Assembly: GCA_900768465.1 (NCBI GenBank)
Contig: CAAGCY010000006.1
Coordinates: forward strand, 124,001-188,000
From: Alphaproteobacteria bacterium
GTDB taxonomy: Bacteria > Pseudomonadota > Alphaproteobacteria > CAAGCB01 > CAG-977
Length of the DNA: 64,000 nucleotides
Direction: 5' to 3'
The notes under the pieces were generated by a model. The model was not told where the DNA came from, made no database searches, and was given only the letters and a program-made list of their open reading frames with translations. The position numbers and the translations under genes are program-made. Of this stretch, positions 36,329 to 46,300 are shown one piece after another (position 1 is the first letter of the stretch; every line of letters starts with the position of its first letter).

Positions 36329-37111
36329 TTACCCCCAAAAATCCAATTCGGGAAAGAACGCCAAAATCAAAACCACAATCGGCGTAACCGCCAGCAAGGC
36401 GTCCGTGCGGTCGAAAATACCGCCGTGTCCCGGAATCAAGTCGCCCGAATCCTTGACGCCCAAATAGCGTTTAATCCACGATTCAAACAAATCGCCGCCT
36501 TGCGACACCGCCGCCAAAACGGCGGAAACAACCATTACAAACGCATAGTTCTGCAGACTGTCCAATGCGGCACAGCCAAAGCCCCACAACGCCGCCGTCG
36601 CCATACCGCCGATTAAGCCCGCCCACGTCTTTTTGGGGCTGATTTTCGGGCAAAGCTTGGGGCCACCGATAGTCTTACCGAACACGTACGCGCCCGTATC
36701 CATCGCCCACACCGTTCCAATCAGCCAAATCGTGCAGACAAAGCCGTAGTTTTGAAGCATGTACGTCAAAGCAACCATCGGATAGACCGAATACGCCATG
36801 CCGAACGCGAACAGCTTTTGATGTTCCGTGTTTTGTTTTTTCACGGTAACGTACAAAGCGATTGTCATCACGGCGGGCAACGTCCACGCGACTTCGGGGG
36901 AATCACCCAGCATAAACACGCTTGCAACGCCTGTTACGGCAATCAGCATGCCTAAAACGGTAAAGCGTTTCAGCACCAGCTTTTCCCATTCCCACCCCAT
37001 GACGGTCAGCACGGCGGCGCAGAGCAATTCAAACCACGGCGATTCGTACCAAAGCGCCAAAATCGGCAAAGGCAACAGCACCAAAGCGGATAAAATTCGT
37101 TGTTTCAACAT
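36329..37111 (-). CDS. cdsA: Phosphatidate cytidylyltransferase
   Basis: CdsA makes CDP-diacylglycerol, the common phospholipid precursor, in the inner membrane. The 260 residues form about seven or eight membrane helices and end with the family signature region KRYLGVKDSGDLIPGHGG followed by DRTDALL (about 214-240), which holds the metal-binding Asp residues. It is 15 bp after uppS and 3 bp before dxr. Confidence 0.95.
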   Translation of the reverse strand: MLKQRILSALVLLPLPILALWYESPWFELLCAAVLTVMGWEWEKLVLKRFTVLGMLIAVTGVASVFMLGDSPEVAWTLPAVMTIALYVTVKKQNTEHQKLFAFGMAYSVYPMVALTYMLQNYGFVCTIWLIGTVWAMDTGAYVFGKTIGGPKLCPKISPKKTWAGLIGGMATAALWGFGCAALDSLQNYAFVMVVSAVLAAVSQGGDLFESWIKRYLGVKDSGDLIPGHGGIFDRTDALLAVTPIVVLILAFFPELDFWG

Positions 37112-37126
37112 GAAAAAGCTCTCCTC

Positions 37127-37843
37127 TTACACTTTGCCGAAGCGACGTTGACGCTTGGCGTATTCGGTCAAAGCCGCCTGTACATCATCGGCGGAAAAAT
37201 CGGGCCACAGCGTATCGGTGAAATACAGCTCCGTATACGCCAGCTGCCATAACAAAAAGTTGCTGATTCGCAATTCTCCGCTGGTGCGGATAAGCAAATC
37301 GGGATCGGGAATGTCGGGACGGTACAGCGCGTTTGAAACCGTTTCGTCCGTAATGTCTTCGGGGTTCAAAACGCCGGCTTTGACCTGTTGCGCCAAACGG
37401 CGGGCGGCTTGGGTGATTTCCTCGCGTCCGCCGTAGCCGATTGCCAGATTCAAGCGCATTTTTTCCTGCTCAATCGGCAGGTTTTGCGCTTCAAAGCTGC
37501 GGATTGTTTCCTGCAAACCCTTTGGCAAACGATCGATTTGCCCCGTAAAGACGGCGTTAATTCCCTTTTTGCGGAACGGGGCGATTTCTTTGTGCAAATA
37601 CTCGTCCAGCATTGCGAATAAAGCGTCGATTTCGGATTGAGGTCTGTTCCAGTTTTCCGAAGAAAAGCAAAACAGAGTCACATAGCGCACCCCCGCGGCA
37701 AGGCACGCATCCGCCAGCCTTTCGACCGCTTTTGCGCCCGCGCGGTGTCCCTGCGTTCGCGACAATCCTCTTTGTTTCGCCCAACGACCGTTGCCGTCCA
37801 TAATGACGGCAACATGCGTCGGAATTCGCCCCGAATCCGTCAT
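37127..37843 (-). CDS. uppS: Undecaprenyl diphosphate synthase
   Basis: This cis-prenyltransferase elongates farnesyl diphosphate to the C55 lipid carrier for wall and polysaccharide synthesis. The 238 residues include VAVIMDGNGRWAKQRGL (catalytic Asp and HG-like loop, about 11-27), GHRAGAKAVERL, TLFCFSSENWNRP and the C-terminal RTSGELRISNFLLWQLAYTE. Its ATG overlaps the frr stop (TAATG), so the two are translationally coupled. Confidence 0.97.
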   Translation of the reverse strand: MTDSGRIPTHVAVIMDGNGRWAKQRGLSRTQGHRAGAKAVERLADACLAAGVRYVTLFCFSSENWNRPQSEIDALFAMLDEYLHKEIAPFRKKGINAVFTGQIDRLPKGLQETIRSFEAQNLPIEQEKMRLNLAIGYGGREEITQAARRLAQQVKAGVLNPEDITDETVSNALYRPDIPDPDLLIRTSGELRISNFLLWQLAYTELYFTDTLWPDFSADDVQAALTEYAKRQRRFGKV

Positions 37844-38415
37844 TAAACCTGCTTGATTTCCTGTTCTTTGATTTTCAAAGCTTCGTCAACGGCTTTGACA
37901 GCGGCATCCGTCATATTTTGAATTTCGGTTTCGTATTTTTTCTGTTCGTCTTCGGAAATATCGCCGTCTTTTTGCATTTTTTTGACAGCGTCCATCGCGT
38001 CGCGGCGAATGTTGCGAATGGCGACGCGCGCCTGTTCGGTATATTTGCCGGCGACTTTGGTCAATTCAATGCGGCGTTCTTCCGTCAAAGCGGGAATGGG
38101 AACGCGAATCACCTGTCCGTCGGAAGCGGGATTCAGCCCCAAATCGGACGAACGGATTGCTTTTTCAACGGCTTTTGCCAAAGAACGATCCCACACCTGC
38201 ACCGTCAACATTCTGGGTTCGGGAACGCTGATGTTGGCGACTTGGTTCAACGGCGACATGCCGCCGTACGCTTCGACCGTAATGCCGTCCAGCAAAGCCG
38301 TCGAAGCACGCCCCGTGCGCAGTCCCGAAAAGTCTTTTTTCAAAGCTTCCGTCGTTTTGTCCATACGCACGCGCGTATCTTGCTTTAATTCGTTATAGTT
38401 CGCAAAAGTTCCCAT
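37843..38415 (-). CDS. frr: Ribosome recycling factor
   Basis: RRF splits post-termination ribosomes with EF-G. The 190-residue form starts at MGTFANYNELKQDT with AAGGAA six bases upstream; an in-frame extension of 20 codons has no family match. Landmarks are LRTGRASTALLDGITVEAYGG-like hinge region (about 31-50), LNQVANISVPEPRML and IRVPIPALTEERRIEL (about 110-125), and the helical end KKYETEIQNMTDAAV. It is 10 bp after pyrH. Confidence 0.97.
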   Translation of the reverse strand: MGTFANYNELKQDTRVRMDKTTEALKKDFSGLRTGRASTALLDGITVEAYGGMSPLNQVANISVPEPRMLTVQVWDRSLAKAVEKAIRSSDLGLNPASDGQVIRVPIPALTEERRIELTKVAGKYTEQARVAIRNIRRDAMDAVKKMQKDGDISEDEQKKYETEIQNMTDAAVKAVDEALKIKEQEIKQV

Positions 38416-38425
38416 GGTTAATTCC

Positions 38426-39142
38426 TTATTTATCGCAAGTGATTTCCGTAAACGCGCCCTGCCCCGCCAAAACACGCATCAGCGCGCCCGGTTCGTGCAT
38501 GGAAAACACAACAATCGAAATGTTGTTGTCGCGCGCCAAAGCAATCGCCGAAGCGTCCATCACTTTCAAATTTTTGACCAGCACTTCATCATAGCCGACT
38601 TTTTCAAAGCGTACAGCATTTTTATCCGTTTTCGGATCGGCGGAATACACGCCGTCAACCTGTGTGGCTTTGAAAATCGCTTCACAGCCCATTTCGGCGG
38701 CGCGCAAAGCCGCGCCCGTGTCCGTCGTAAAGAACGGATTGCCCGTCCCTGCGGCAAAAATGACGACGTTGCCTTCTTCCAGTTTCTTTTTGACGCGCGG
38801 CTGAACGTAGGGTTCGCAAATCGTCGGCATCACAACCCCCGACACGACGCGCGCGGGAACGCCGGCACGCTGCAGAGCATCCTGCATCGCCAGCGAATTG
38901 ATAACGGTCGCCAGCATGCCCATATGGTCGGCGCGCACGCGATCCATGCCGCCCGCCGCGCCTTTCAGCCCGCGGAAAATATTTCCGCCGCCGATAACGA
39001 TGGCAAGCTGAACACCCGCGTCATGCACCTGCTTGATTTCCTGCGCCATTTCGGACAGCTTGGCTTCGTCCAGTCCGAACGATTTTTCGCCCATCAAGCC
39101 TTCGCCCGACAATTTCAACAACACGCGTTTGTATTTGACCAT
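38426..39142 (-). CDS. pyrH: Uridylate kinase
   Basis: PyrH is the bacterial UMP kinase of the amino acid kinase family, unrelated to eukaryotic UMP/CMP kinases. The 238 residues show YKRVLLKLSGEGLMG (about 4-18), IVIGGGNIFRGLKGAAGGMDR (about 50-70), AAGTGNPFFTTDTGAALRAAE (about 133-152) and KVDGVYSADPKTD-like sequence. Ribosome site AAGGGA precedes the ATG. Transcription reaching it must pass the terminator after tsf, or start in the short gap. Confidence 0.97.
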   Translation of the reverse strand: MVKYKRVLLKLSGEGLMGEKSFGLDEAKLSEMAQEIKQVHDAGVQLAIVIGGGNIFRGLKGAAGGMDRVRADHMGMLATVINSLAMQDALQRAGVPARVVSGVVMPTICEPYVQPRVKKKLEEGNVVIFAAGTGNPFFTTDTGAALRAAEMGCEAIFKATQVDGVYSADPKTDKNAVRFEKVGYDEVLVKNLKVMDASAIALARDNNISIVVFSMHEPGALMRVLAGQGAFTEITCDK

Positions 39143-39162
39143 TGCAGTTCCCTTTGAATTGA

Positions 39163-39198
39163 CACAAAAACGGCGGGATGTTTAACGTCCCGCCGTTT
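39163..39198 (-). terminator. Rho-independent terminator after tsf
   Basis: A perfect 11-bp G/C-rich inverted repeat (39168-39178 and 39188-39198) with a 9-base loop is followed on the minus strand by TTTTTGTG. It lies 8 bp after the tsf stop and should at least partly separate rpsB-tsf from the long pyrH-to-mrp run. Confidence 0.85.
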
Positions 39199-39206
39199 CT
39201 AAAGTT

Positions 39207-40148
39207 TTACTTTCCGGCAGCGGCCGCGACTTCGGCGGCGAAGTCTTCTTCTTTCTTTTCGATGCCTTCACCCAAAGCAAAGCGGGCAAAAGCCTTCAAT
39301 TCGACGGGAGCGCCGACTTCTTTGGCAGCTTCCGCGACGACTTCTTTGACTTTCTTTTTGTCGTCCATGATAAAGAACTGTTCGTTCAAAACGACTTCTT
39401 CATGGAACTTGCGGATGCGGCCGAGAACCATCTTTTCGATGATTTCCGCAGGCTTGGATTTACCCGTTTTCGCCTGTTCTTCTTTGATTTGAGCTTCGAC
39501 GACATTCTTTTCGCGTTCTTCCATTTCGGCGGGAACGTCGGCGACGTTCAAGCAAACGGGAGCCGCGGCGGCGACATGCATCGCCAAGTTTTTCGCCAAT
39601 TTTTCCAAAGCGGCTTTGTCGCCCGTCGATTCCAAAGCGACCAGCGTGCCGATTTTGCCCAAACCGTCGGCAATCGCGCCGTGCATATAGCCGACAACGA
39701 CACCGTCGTTGACAGCCAGTTTCGCAACGCGGCGCAGGTTCATGTTTTCGCCGATTTTGGCAATCAAGTCGGTCAACGCGGCGTGAACATCTTTGCCGTC
39801 TTCGTACGCGGCGGCTTTCAAAGCTTCGATATCGCCGTTGCCCTGCAAAGCGATGTCCGCCGTTTTGGCGACGAACTGCTGGAACAATTCGTTTTTGGAA
39901 ACGAAGTCGGTTTCAGAGTTGACTTCGACGACAACGCCCTGTTTGCCGTCCGTTTTCATAGCAACCAACCCCTGAGCGGCAACGCGTCCCGCTTTTTTCG
40001 CGGCGGTCGCCAAACCTTTTTCGCGCAACCAGTCAACGGCTTTTTCGATGTCGCCGGCGGATGCGGTCAACGCTTTTTTGCAATCCATCATTCCTGCGCC
40101 GGATTTTTCGCGCAATTCTTTTACGGCGGCGGCGGTAATTTCAGCCAT
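39207..40148 (-). CDS. tsf: Elongation factor Ts
   Basis: EF-Ts is the nucleotide exchange factor of EF-Tu. The 313-residue form starts at MAEITAAAVKELREKSGAGMMDCKKAL, the classic N-terminal module; 25 upstream in-frame codons lie in the terminator region and are rejected. The TDFV sequence that contacts EF-Tu appears in EVNSETDFVSKNE (about 76-88). Two core subdomains follow and the C-terminal module ends in AAAAGK. It is 86 bp after rpsB with an intervening hairpin. Confidence 0.97.
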   Translation of the reverse strand: MAEITAAAVKELREKSGAGMMDCKKALTASAGDIEKAVDWLREKGLATAAKKAGRVAAQGLVAMKTDGKQGVVVEVNSETDFVSKNELFQQFVAKTADIALQGNGDIEALKAAAYEDGKDVHAALTDLIAKIGENMNLRRVAKLAVNDGVVVGYMHGAIADGLGKIGTLVALESTGDKAALEKLAKNLAMHVAAAAPVCLNVADVPAEMEEREKNVVEAQIKEEQAKTGKSKPAEIIEKMVLGRIRKFHEEVVLNEQFFIMDDKKKVKEVVAEAAKEVGAPVELKAFARFALGEGIEKKEEDFAAEVAAAAGK

Positions 40149-40180
40149 TTGAGTATTTTCCTTTCTGATAACTGACAGTT

Positions 40181-40217
40181 TATAAAATAATGGCGGCAGA
40201 ACAAAGCCACCGCCATT
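40181..40217 (-). terminator. Intercistronic hairpin between rpsB and tsf
   Basis: Arms AATGGCGG (40189-40196) and CCGCCATT (40210-40217) form a hairpin on the minus strand, followed by TTATTTTATA. It is weaker than a full terminator and probably lowers rather than stops transcription from rpsB into tsf. Confidence 0.55.
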
Positions 40218-40234
40218 TATCAAGCCTTTAAGAC

Positions 40235-41005
<771 letters not shown>

Positions 41006-41120
41006 TTTATATCCTCTTTTTCCGGTTAAACCTCCGCGGGTTGTTGAGTCGGGAACCCTCCCGACACCGGAGCGATTTTCCCCTTGCGAAGAAATCCGCC
41101 TGTACCCGCGTGTGAAATCG
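41006..41120 (-). promoter_or_regulatory. Structured 5' leader of rpsB, candidate S2-responsive element
   Basis: About 115 bases separate the predicted start of transcription from the rpsB ATG. On the minus strand there is a perfect hairpin GTCGGGA-GGGT-TCCCGAC (41048-41065). CGCGGGT (41104-41110) can pair over 7 bp with ACCCGCG (41035-41041) next to the ribosome site, or over 5 bp with ACCCG at the leader's 5' end, because AACAACCCG occurs twice (41119-41127 and 41037-41045). S2 represses its own operon in E. coli through an rpsB leader; a similar role here is inference. Confidence 0.45.
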
Positions 41121-41125
41121 GGTTG

Positions 41126-41154
41126 TTTTTACCCTGTTTTTTTTCCTTTTGCAA
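41126..41154 (-). promoter_or_regulatory. Sigma70-type promoter of the rpsB operon
   Basis: On the minus strand TTGCAA (41149-41154) and TAAAAA (41126-41131) are 17 bases apart, directly after the end of the preceding membrane protein gene. Transcription would begin near 41119. Confidence 0.55.
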
Positions 41155-41167
41155 GCGTTTTATTCAA

Positions 41168-41914
41168 TCAAGCCTCATCTTTTAATCGGATGTACAGATA
41201 CGACAGGAAAGCCGCCTGCGTCATCGCGGAAAAAAACAAGCTCATCAACGCCAAAAAGTTGTTTACCGCTTCGGGAAATTTCAAAAACGATACCGTCAGC
41301 AAAAACAACAGCAACGGGAAAAACATAAAAAACAAATAAAACAGGCACAGCGACATGCCGCATTTTCCCGTCAAACGCCAGCTGCGCCCCAGCCCCGCAT
41401 CATCGTTCGCTACAGTTGCCGTCAAACTCATGGACTGGCGTATCATGCAATACGGAGCCACCATAACGGCAATCGCCGCCACAACGTCGATTCCGACAGG
41501 CGGCAACTTTAAAAAGGTTTTCAGCGCATACAGCCCGAAATACGCAATGGCAACGCCGGCGACCAGCGAAGCGGCGATGTTTTCAATCAGCTTGACCGAA
41601 AAGCGCATAACATCCCTGTTTGGCACGGGAACGAATGAAGCCGTCATCTCTTCGCCGTAGAAAATGACGCGCATCACTTCAACCATTGTAATCAGAGCCG
41701 TTATCGGAAACACCAGCAAAAAAACGCTTATGCTCAACGGATTCAGACGCAGCTCCAGCTCCGCCGTTTCGGCAAGGGAGAAAAACGGAAAAAAAGCGAC
41801 CAAAACGCTCAATGCCAGCGACACGATGATTTGCGAGGGCAAAAAAAAGCGCCATACGGTTTTGTTTTTGAAAAAAACAACAGTCCGAGCGGACACCTGC
41901 GTCAACAAAGCCAT
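41168..41914 (-). CDS. Polytopic membrane protein of unknown function
   Basis: This is a 248-residue protein with about six hydrophobic segments (about 20-45, 58-80, 110-135, 140-160, 185-210, 215-240) and few charges. It contains no motif I can name; NDDAGLGRSWRLTGKCGMSLCLF precedes the fifth helix. The fold resembles small membrane proteins with a hydrophobic pair-of-hairpins layout, but no function can be given. It starts 9 bp after dnaE and is the last gene of the proS-lolC-lolD-dnaE operon; the rpsB promoter follows directly. Confidence 0.78.
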   Translation of the reverse strand: MALLTQVSARTVVFFKNKTVWRFFLPSQIIVSLALSVLVAFFPFFSLAETAELELRLNPLSISVFLLVFPITALITMVEVMRVIFYGEEMTASFVPVPNRDVMRFSVKLIENIAASLVAGVAIAYFGLYALKTFLKLPPVGIDVVAAIAVMVAPYCMIRQSMSLTATVANDDAGLGRSWRLTGKCGMSLCLFYLFFMFFPLLLFLLTVSFLKFPEAVNNFLALMSLFFSAMTQAAFLSYLYIRLKDEA

Positions 41915-41923
41915 TTTGGACTC

Positions 41924-44900
41924 CTATATTTCTCTGATTTCAACCACGCCTGAACATTTACGCAGTTCGGACATAACCTCTGCGGTCAAAGCGTAAGACT
42001 TTTCCAGCAAAACTTCAACCTCCCAATCGTCAACCTGCACAACGACCCAAACTTTCGTGCGTCCGAACGGCACACGCGAAAAGATGTCCTTGACTTGCGC
42101 GACCGCATCGGGTTTGTTGATGCACACCATCAGCCCGTCGGTCATTTTGGAAATCAATTCCTCTAGATTTTCGACGTTCTGCACAATCATGCGCGGCGCG
42201 TCCGCATCCTCTTTCTTTTCCGCCGTAACGCTGACCAGCAAAGGCTGTTGGGATTTCAACAAATCGCGGTACAGGTTCAGCATTTCGGAAAACGCCATCA
42301 TTTCAAAGCCGCCCGTGGAATCGGACGCGGAAATAAATGCGAACTTCGTTCCCTTTTGGCTGATTTTTTCGCGCACGGAATTGACGGTCAGCGCGATTTT
42401 GGCGCGCACCTGCCCCGCTTTGGCGGCGATGCGGGCGGTTTCGGCATACGTCATCGCGCGCAGACGTTCCAAAGCCGATGCATACTTGTCCAGCGGATGC
42501 GCCGACAGATAAAAGCCGATGACGGACAGTTCCGCCGCCAGCTTTTCATCCAAGTTCCAGTCTTTGGCGGGGGTCAGAACGATAGGCGGGTTTTCTTCCG
42601 CCGTTCCGCCGAACAAACTGATTTGAGAACTGTTTTTTTCCTCGACCGCCGCTTTGGCGTGCTGCATCAAATTTGTCAGGTTCGCAAACAGCAGCCCGCG
42701 TTTCTTTTCAAAAGAATCGAAAGCCCCCGCTTTAATCCACGCCTCCATTGACTTGCGGTCCAGATTGCTGGCGTCCACGCGGCGGACAAAGTCGGACACG
42801 GATTTGTACGCTCCGTTGGCATTGCGTTCGGCGACAACGGCGTTTGCGGTCGCTTCGCCCGATCCCTTGACCGCCGATAAAGCATAGCGCACAGCCCCGT
42901 TTTCGACCGAAAAGTGCTGAACCGATTGATTGATGTCGGGCGGCAGCAAAGGAATTCCCAAGCGTCCCAATTCGCGTTTGTACTGCGCCAGCTTGTCCGT
43001 GTTCTGCATATCGTAAGTCATGGTCGAAGCCATAAACTCGACGGGATAGTGCGCTTTCAGGTACGCCGTCTGATACGTCACCAACGCGTACGCCGCGGCG
43101 TGGGATTTGTTGAACCCGTATTCGGCGAATTTCGCCATACGGTCGAAAATCATTTCCGCCAAGCTTTTTTCAATCCCGTTTTTCACGGAACCCGACACGA
43201 ACTTTTCGCGTTCAAGGGGCAGTTTTTCCTTAATCTTTTTCCCCATGACCTTGCGCAAGCCGTCCGCGCCGCCCATCGTGTAGCCGCCCATTTTTTGGGC
43301 GATTTGCATGACTTGTTCCTGATAAATCATAATGCCGTAGGTTTCTTTGAGGATTCCTTCCAGCATGGGGTGCATATAGTCCGGTTCTTCCTGCCCTTTT
43401 TTACGGGAAATATAGCTCGGAATGTTGTCCATGGGTCCCGGACGGTAAAGCGAGATGACAGCGATGATTTCCTCGAACGTCGTCGGTGCCAAATCGCGCA
43501 GGACTTTGCGCATTCCCGTGCTTTCCAGCTGGAACACGCCGTCCGTTTCAGCCCTTTGCAGCAAAGCGAACGTTTCGGGATCCTCCAGCGAAATCTCGGA
43601 AATGTTCAGCGGCTTTTGCCCCTGTTTGACAATGCGTTCGTTGACCATATCGACGGCTTCTTTAATCACCGTTAGCGTTTTCAGCCCCAAAAAGTCGAAT
43701 TTAATCAAGCCCGTCGATTCGACAAACTTCATATTATACTGCGTCACGGGCAGTTCCGATCCCGAACCGACATCGCGGAACACGGGAACGATTTGGTTCA
43801 GCGGCTTTTGCCCGACAACGACGCCAGCCGCGTGGGTCGACGCGTTGCGGTACAGTCCCTCCAGTTTTTCCGCCAAAGAAAGCAAACGGTCGACGCCCGC
43901 ATCGTCTTTGCGCCAGCGCGCGAACTCCGGTTCGGAATCGTACGCGATTTGCAGCGTCATTTTCGGATCGGGCGGCACCATGCGCGCCAGCTTGTCGGCG
44001 ACAAAGTCCATTTGAAGCACGCGCCCGACGTCGCGAATGACGACTTTGGCTTGCATTTGACCGAACGTGATGATTTGCGCCACGCGGTCGTGTCCGTATT
44101 TGTTGCGGACGTATTCAATCGTTTCGCCGCGCCGCGTCTGGCAAAAGTCCACGTCAAAGTCGGGCATGTTCACGCGTTCGGGGTTCAAAAAGCGTTCAAA
44201 CAGCAAATTGAACCGCAAAGGATCCAAGTCCGTAATCGTCAAAGACCACGCCACGACCGACCCCGCGCCCGAACCGCGCCCCGGTCCGACGGGGATTCCG
44301 TGCGCTTTCGACCACGCGATAAAGTCGGAAACGATAAGGAAGTATCCCGAAAACTTCATTTTGATAATGACGGACAATTCGTATTCCAAGCGGTCGTGAT
44401 ATTTCTGCCCCGCCTGCTTTTTGTCTTCGTCGGTCATATCGGGAGTGAAAACGTGGACTTCCAGCCGCTTGACCAGCCCTGCGCGCGCCCTTTTTTGAAC
44501 GGTAACCGCTTCCTGCAATTCGCCCAAAGTCCGCGAATCCAGCTGTTCCTGCACCGTCTTTCCCGTTTTCGGGTCGTCGGTCAGATAGCCGCGGATTTTG
44601 TCGTACATTTCCTCGCGCGCTTTTTGAATATCGTCGCCGATAGGCTCGCAATCGGGATAAATCGGCAAAGCAGGAGGCTGAAATTCAACCATAAAGCCGC
44701 AGCGTTTCGCGATGTTGACAGTGTTTTCAATCGCTTCGGGCAAATCTTCGAACAGCTTTTTCATTTCGTCGGGCGATTTGAAATAGTATTCGGGATTTAA
44801 ACGGCGGCGGTCGTTGACGATGACGTGGGTTTTGTCCTTGATGCACAGCAAAGCGTCATGCGCTTCAAACATATCGGGCGTGGCGAAAAACACTTCGTTC

Positions 44901-45541
44901 GTCGCGACCAAAGGCACGTTGTATTTAAATGCCAAATCCAGAAAAGCCTGTTCCGTCTTTTCCTCGTCCGCCGTTCCGTGGCGCTGGATTTCCATATACA
45001 GACGGTTCGGAAAAGCGTCCATCAACAGCTTTAAAGCTTCCTCGGCTTTTTCCTTTTTGCCCGCAATCAAAAACTTGCCGACGGGGCCGTTCACCCCGCC
45101 CGTCAGACAAATCAAACCGTCGGAAAATTCTTTAAGCTTGTTGTACGGAACGTGCGGGCTTTCGTTATCGGGCGTGAACATGTACATCTGTTCGGACTGC
45201 AGGCGCAAGCTGTTGTATCCCGCTTCGTTTTGCGCAAACAAGACGATGTTCGACAACGCGTAATCGGGATCTTTGGCGGTAAAGCGTTTTTCCTCCAACC
45301 CGATGTCAACGGCGGTCTGCACGCCGATAATCGGCTGAATCCCGTGCGCCGCACATTCCGTCGACATCTCGAACGCGCCGCACAAGTTGTTCGAATCCGT
45401 CATACCGACCGCGGGCATGGCGTATTTTTCGCACAATCCCGTCAGCTTTTTGACTTTGACCGCCCCTTCCAGCAACGAATAGTTCGTATGAACGCGCAGA
45501 TGAATGAAATCGGCGGGGGGAGTCCGCACCTCGTCGGTCAT
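41924..45541 (-). CDS. dnaE: DNA polymerase III alpha subunit
   Basis: This is the replicative polymerase. The 1205 residues contain an N-terminal PHP domain (FIHLRVHTNYSLLEGAVKV, about 12-30), the palm with active-site Asp residues in VNMPDFDVDFCQTRRGE (about 455-471), VGPGRGSGAGSVVAWSL (about 417), FGLNKSHAAAYALVTYQTAYL-like thumb/finger region (FNKSHAAAYA, about 805), a helix-hairpin-helix and an OB fold toward the C-terminus (about 1010-1100). It is 3 bp after lolD. It is a long single-chain DnaE1 without the exonuclease of PolC. Confidence 0.97.
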   Translation of the reverse strand: MTDEVRTPPADFIHLRVHTNYSLLEGAVKVKKLTGLCEKYAMPAVGMTDSNNLCGAFEMSTECAAHGIQPIIGVQTAVDIGLEEKRFTAKDPDYALSNIVLFAQNEAGYNSLRLQSEQMYMFTPDNESPHVPYNKLKEFSDGLICLTGGVNGPVGKFLIAGKKEKAEEALKLLMDAFPNRLYMEIQRHGTADEEKTEQAFLDLAFKYNVPLVATNEVFFATPDMFEAHDALLCIKDKTHVIVNDRRRLNPEYYFKSPDEMKKLFEDLPEAIENTVNIAKRCGFMVEFQPPALPIYPDCEPIGDDIQKAREEMYDKIRGYLTDDPKTGKTVQEQLDSRTLGELQEAVTVQKRARAGLVKRLEVHVFTPDMTDEDKKQAGQKYHDRLEYELSVIIKMKFSGYFLIVSDFIAWSKAHGIPVGPGRGSGAGSVVAWSLTITDLDPLRFNLLFERFLNPERVNMPDFDVDFCQTRRGETIEYVRNKYGHDRVAQIITFGQMQAKVVIRDVGRVLQMDFVADKLARMVPPDPKMTLQIAYDSEPEFARWRKDDAGVDRLLSLAEKLEGLYRNASTHAAGVVVGQKPLNQIVPVFRDVGSGSELPVTQYNMKFVESTGLIKFDFLGLKTLTVIKEAVDMVNERIVKQGQKPLNISEISLEDPETFALLQRAETDGVFQLESTGMRKVLRDLAPTTFEEIIAVISLYRPGPMDNIPSYISRKKGQEEPDYMHPMLEGILKETYGIMIYQEQVMQIAQKMGGYTMGGADGLRKVMGKKIKEKLPLEREKFVSGSVKNGIEKSLAEMIFDRMAKFAEYGFNKSHAAAYALVTYQTAYLKAHYPVEFMASTMTYDMQNTDKLAQYKRELGRLGIPLLPPDINQSVQHFSVENGAVRYALSAVKGSGEATANAVVAERNANGAYKSVSDFVRRVDASNLDRKSMEAWIKAGAFDSFEKKRGLLFANLTNLMQHAKAAVEEKNSSQISLFGGTAEENPPIVLTPAKDWNLDEKLAAELSVIGFYLSAHPLDKYASALERLRAMTYAETARIAAKAGQVRAKIALTVNSVREKISQKGTKFAFISASDSTGGFEMMAFSEMLNLYRDLLKSQQPLLVSVTAEKKEDADAPRMIVQNVENLEELISKMTDGLMVCINKPDAVAQVKDIFSRVPFGRTKVWVVVQVDDWEVEVLLEKSYALTAEVMSELRKCSGVVEIREI

Positions 45542-45544
45542 GGG

Positions 45545-46300
45545 CTACACCTCGACAAAGCGTTGCTTGAAAGCGATGCGCCCGCTCATCCCGAGCGTAT
45601 CCATTTCCTCCAGCCGTCCGTCTTTCAGCGCGATTTTCCTGTCCATTCTGTCCGCCAAGTCGGGGTTGTGCGTGGCAATCAAAGCCGACAATCCCGTTTC
45701 GCGCACGATGTTCATCAAAAATCCGAACACCGTTTCCGATGTCATCGGGTCAAGGTTTCCCGTCGGTTCGTCCGCCAGCAGCATGTGCGGCTTGTTCGCC
45801 AAAGCCCGCGCAATCGCGACACGCTGAGCTTCACCGCCCGACAGCTGGGCGGGACGGTGCTTCATGCGGTCTTTCAGTCCCATTTTTTCCAACAGATGGG
45901 CGGCGTATTCGGCGGATTCGCGTTTGGCTTTTCCCGCAATCATCTGCGGAATCATCACGTTTTCCAAGGCTGAAAATTCGGGCTGAAGATTGTGGTTTTG
46001 ATACACGAACCCCAAGTATTCGCGCCGCATTTTCGTGCGTTCGTCGTCGTTCATATCCGAACACGGTGCGCCGTTCAAAAACACTTCGCCTTCGTCAGGG
46101 GCTTCCAGCAACCCCGTAACGTGAAGCATGGTCGATTTGCCCGCGCCCGACGGTCCGACCAAAGCCACCATTTCCCCGTGGCGGATTTCCAAATCAATGC
46201 CCCGCAAAACGTCGATAATCGTCTTGCCCTGCGTGTAGTGACGGCGGACGTCTTTCAAAACAAGGACGGGAATGCCCGTTTGATTGATAAAATCATTCAT
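45545..46300 (-). CDS. lolD: Lipoprotein-releasing system ATP-binding protein
   Basis: LolD powers release of outer-membrane lipoproteins from the inner membrane by LolCE. The 251 residues carry Walker A GPSGAGKST (about 49-57), a Q-loop YQNHNLQPEFSALENV, the ABC signature LSGGEAQRVAIARAL (about 154-168), Walker B MLLADEPTGNLD and the H-loop ATHNPDLADRMDRKI. N-terminal 20 residues are a variable extension. The gene overlaps the lolC end by 8 bp and precedes dnaE by 3 bp. Confidence 0.95.
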   Translation of the reverse strand: MNDFINQTGIPVLVLKDVRRHYTQGKTIIDVLRGIDLEIRHGEMVALVGPSGAGKSTMLHVTGLLEAPDEGEVFLNGAPCSDMNDDERTKMRREYLGFVYQNHNLQPEFSALENVMIPQMIAGKAKRESAEYAAHLLEKMGLKDRMKHRPAQLSGGEAQRVAIARALANKPHMLLADEPTGNLDPMTSETVFGFLMNIVRETGLSALIATHNPDLADRMDRKIALKDGRLEEMDTLGMSGRIAFKQRFVEV

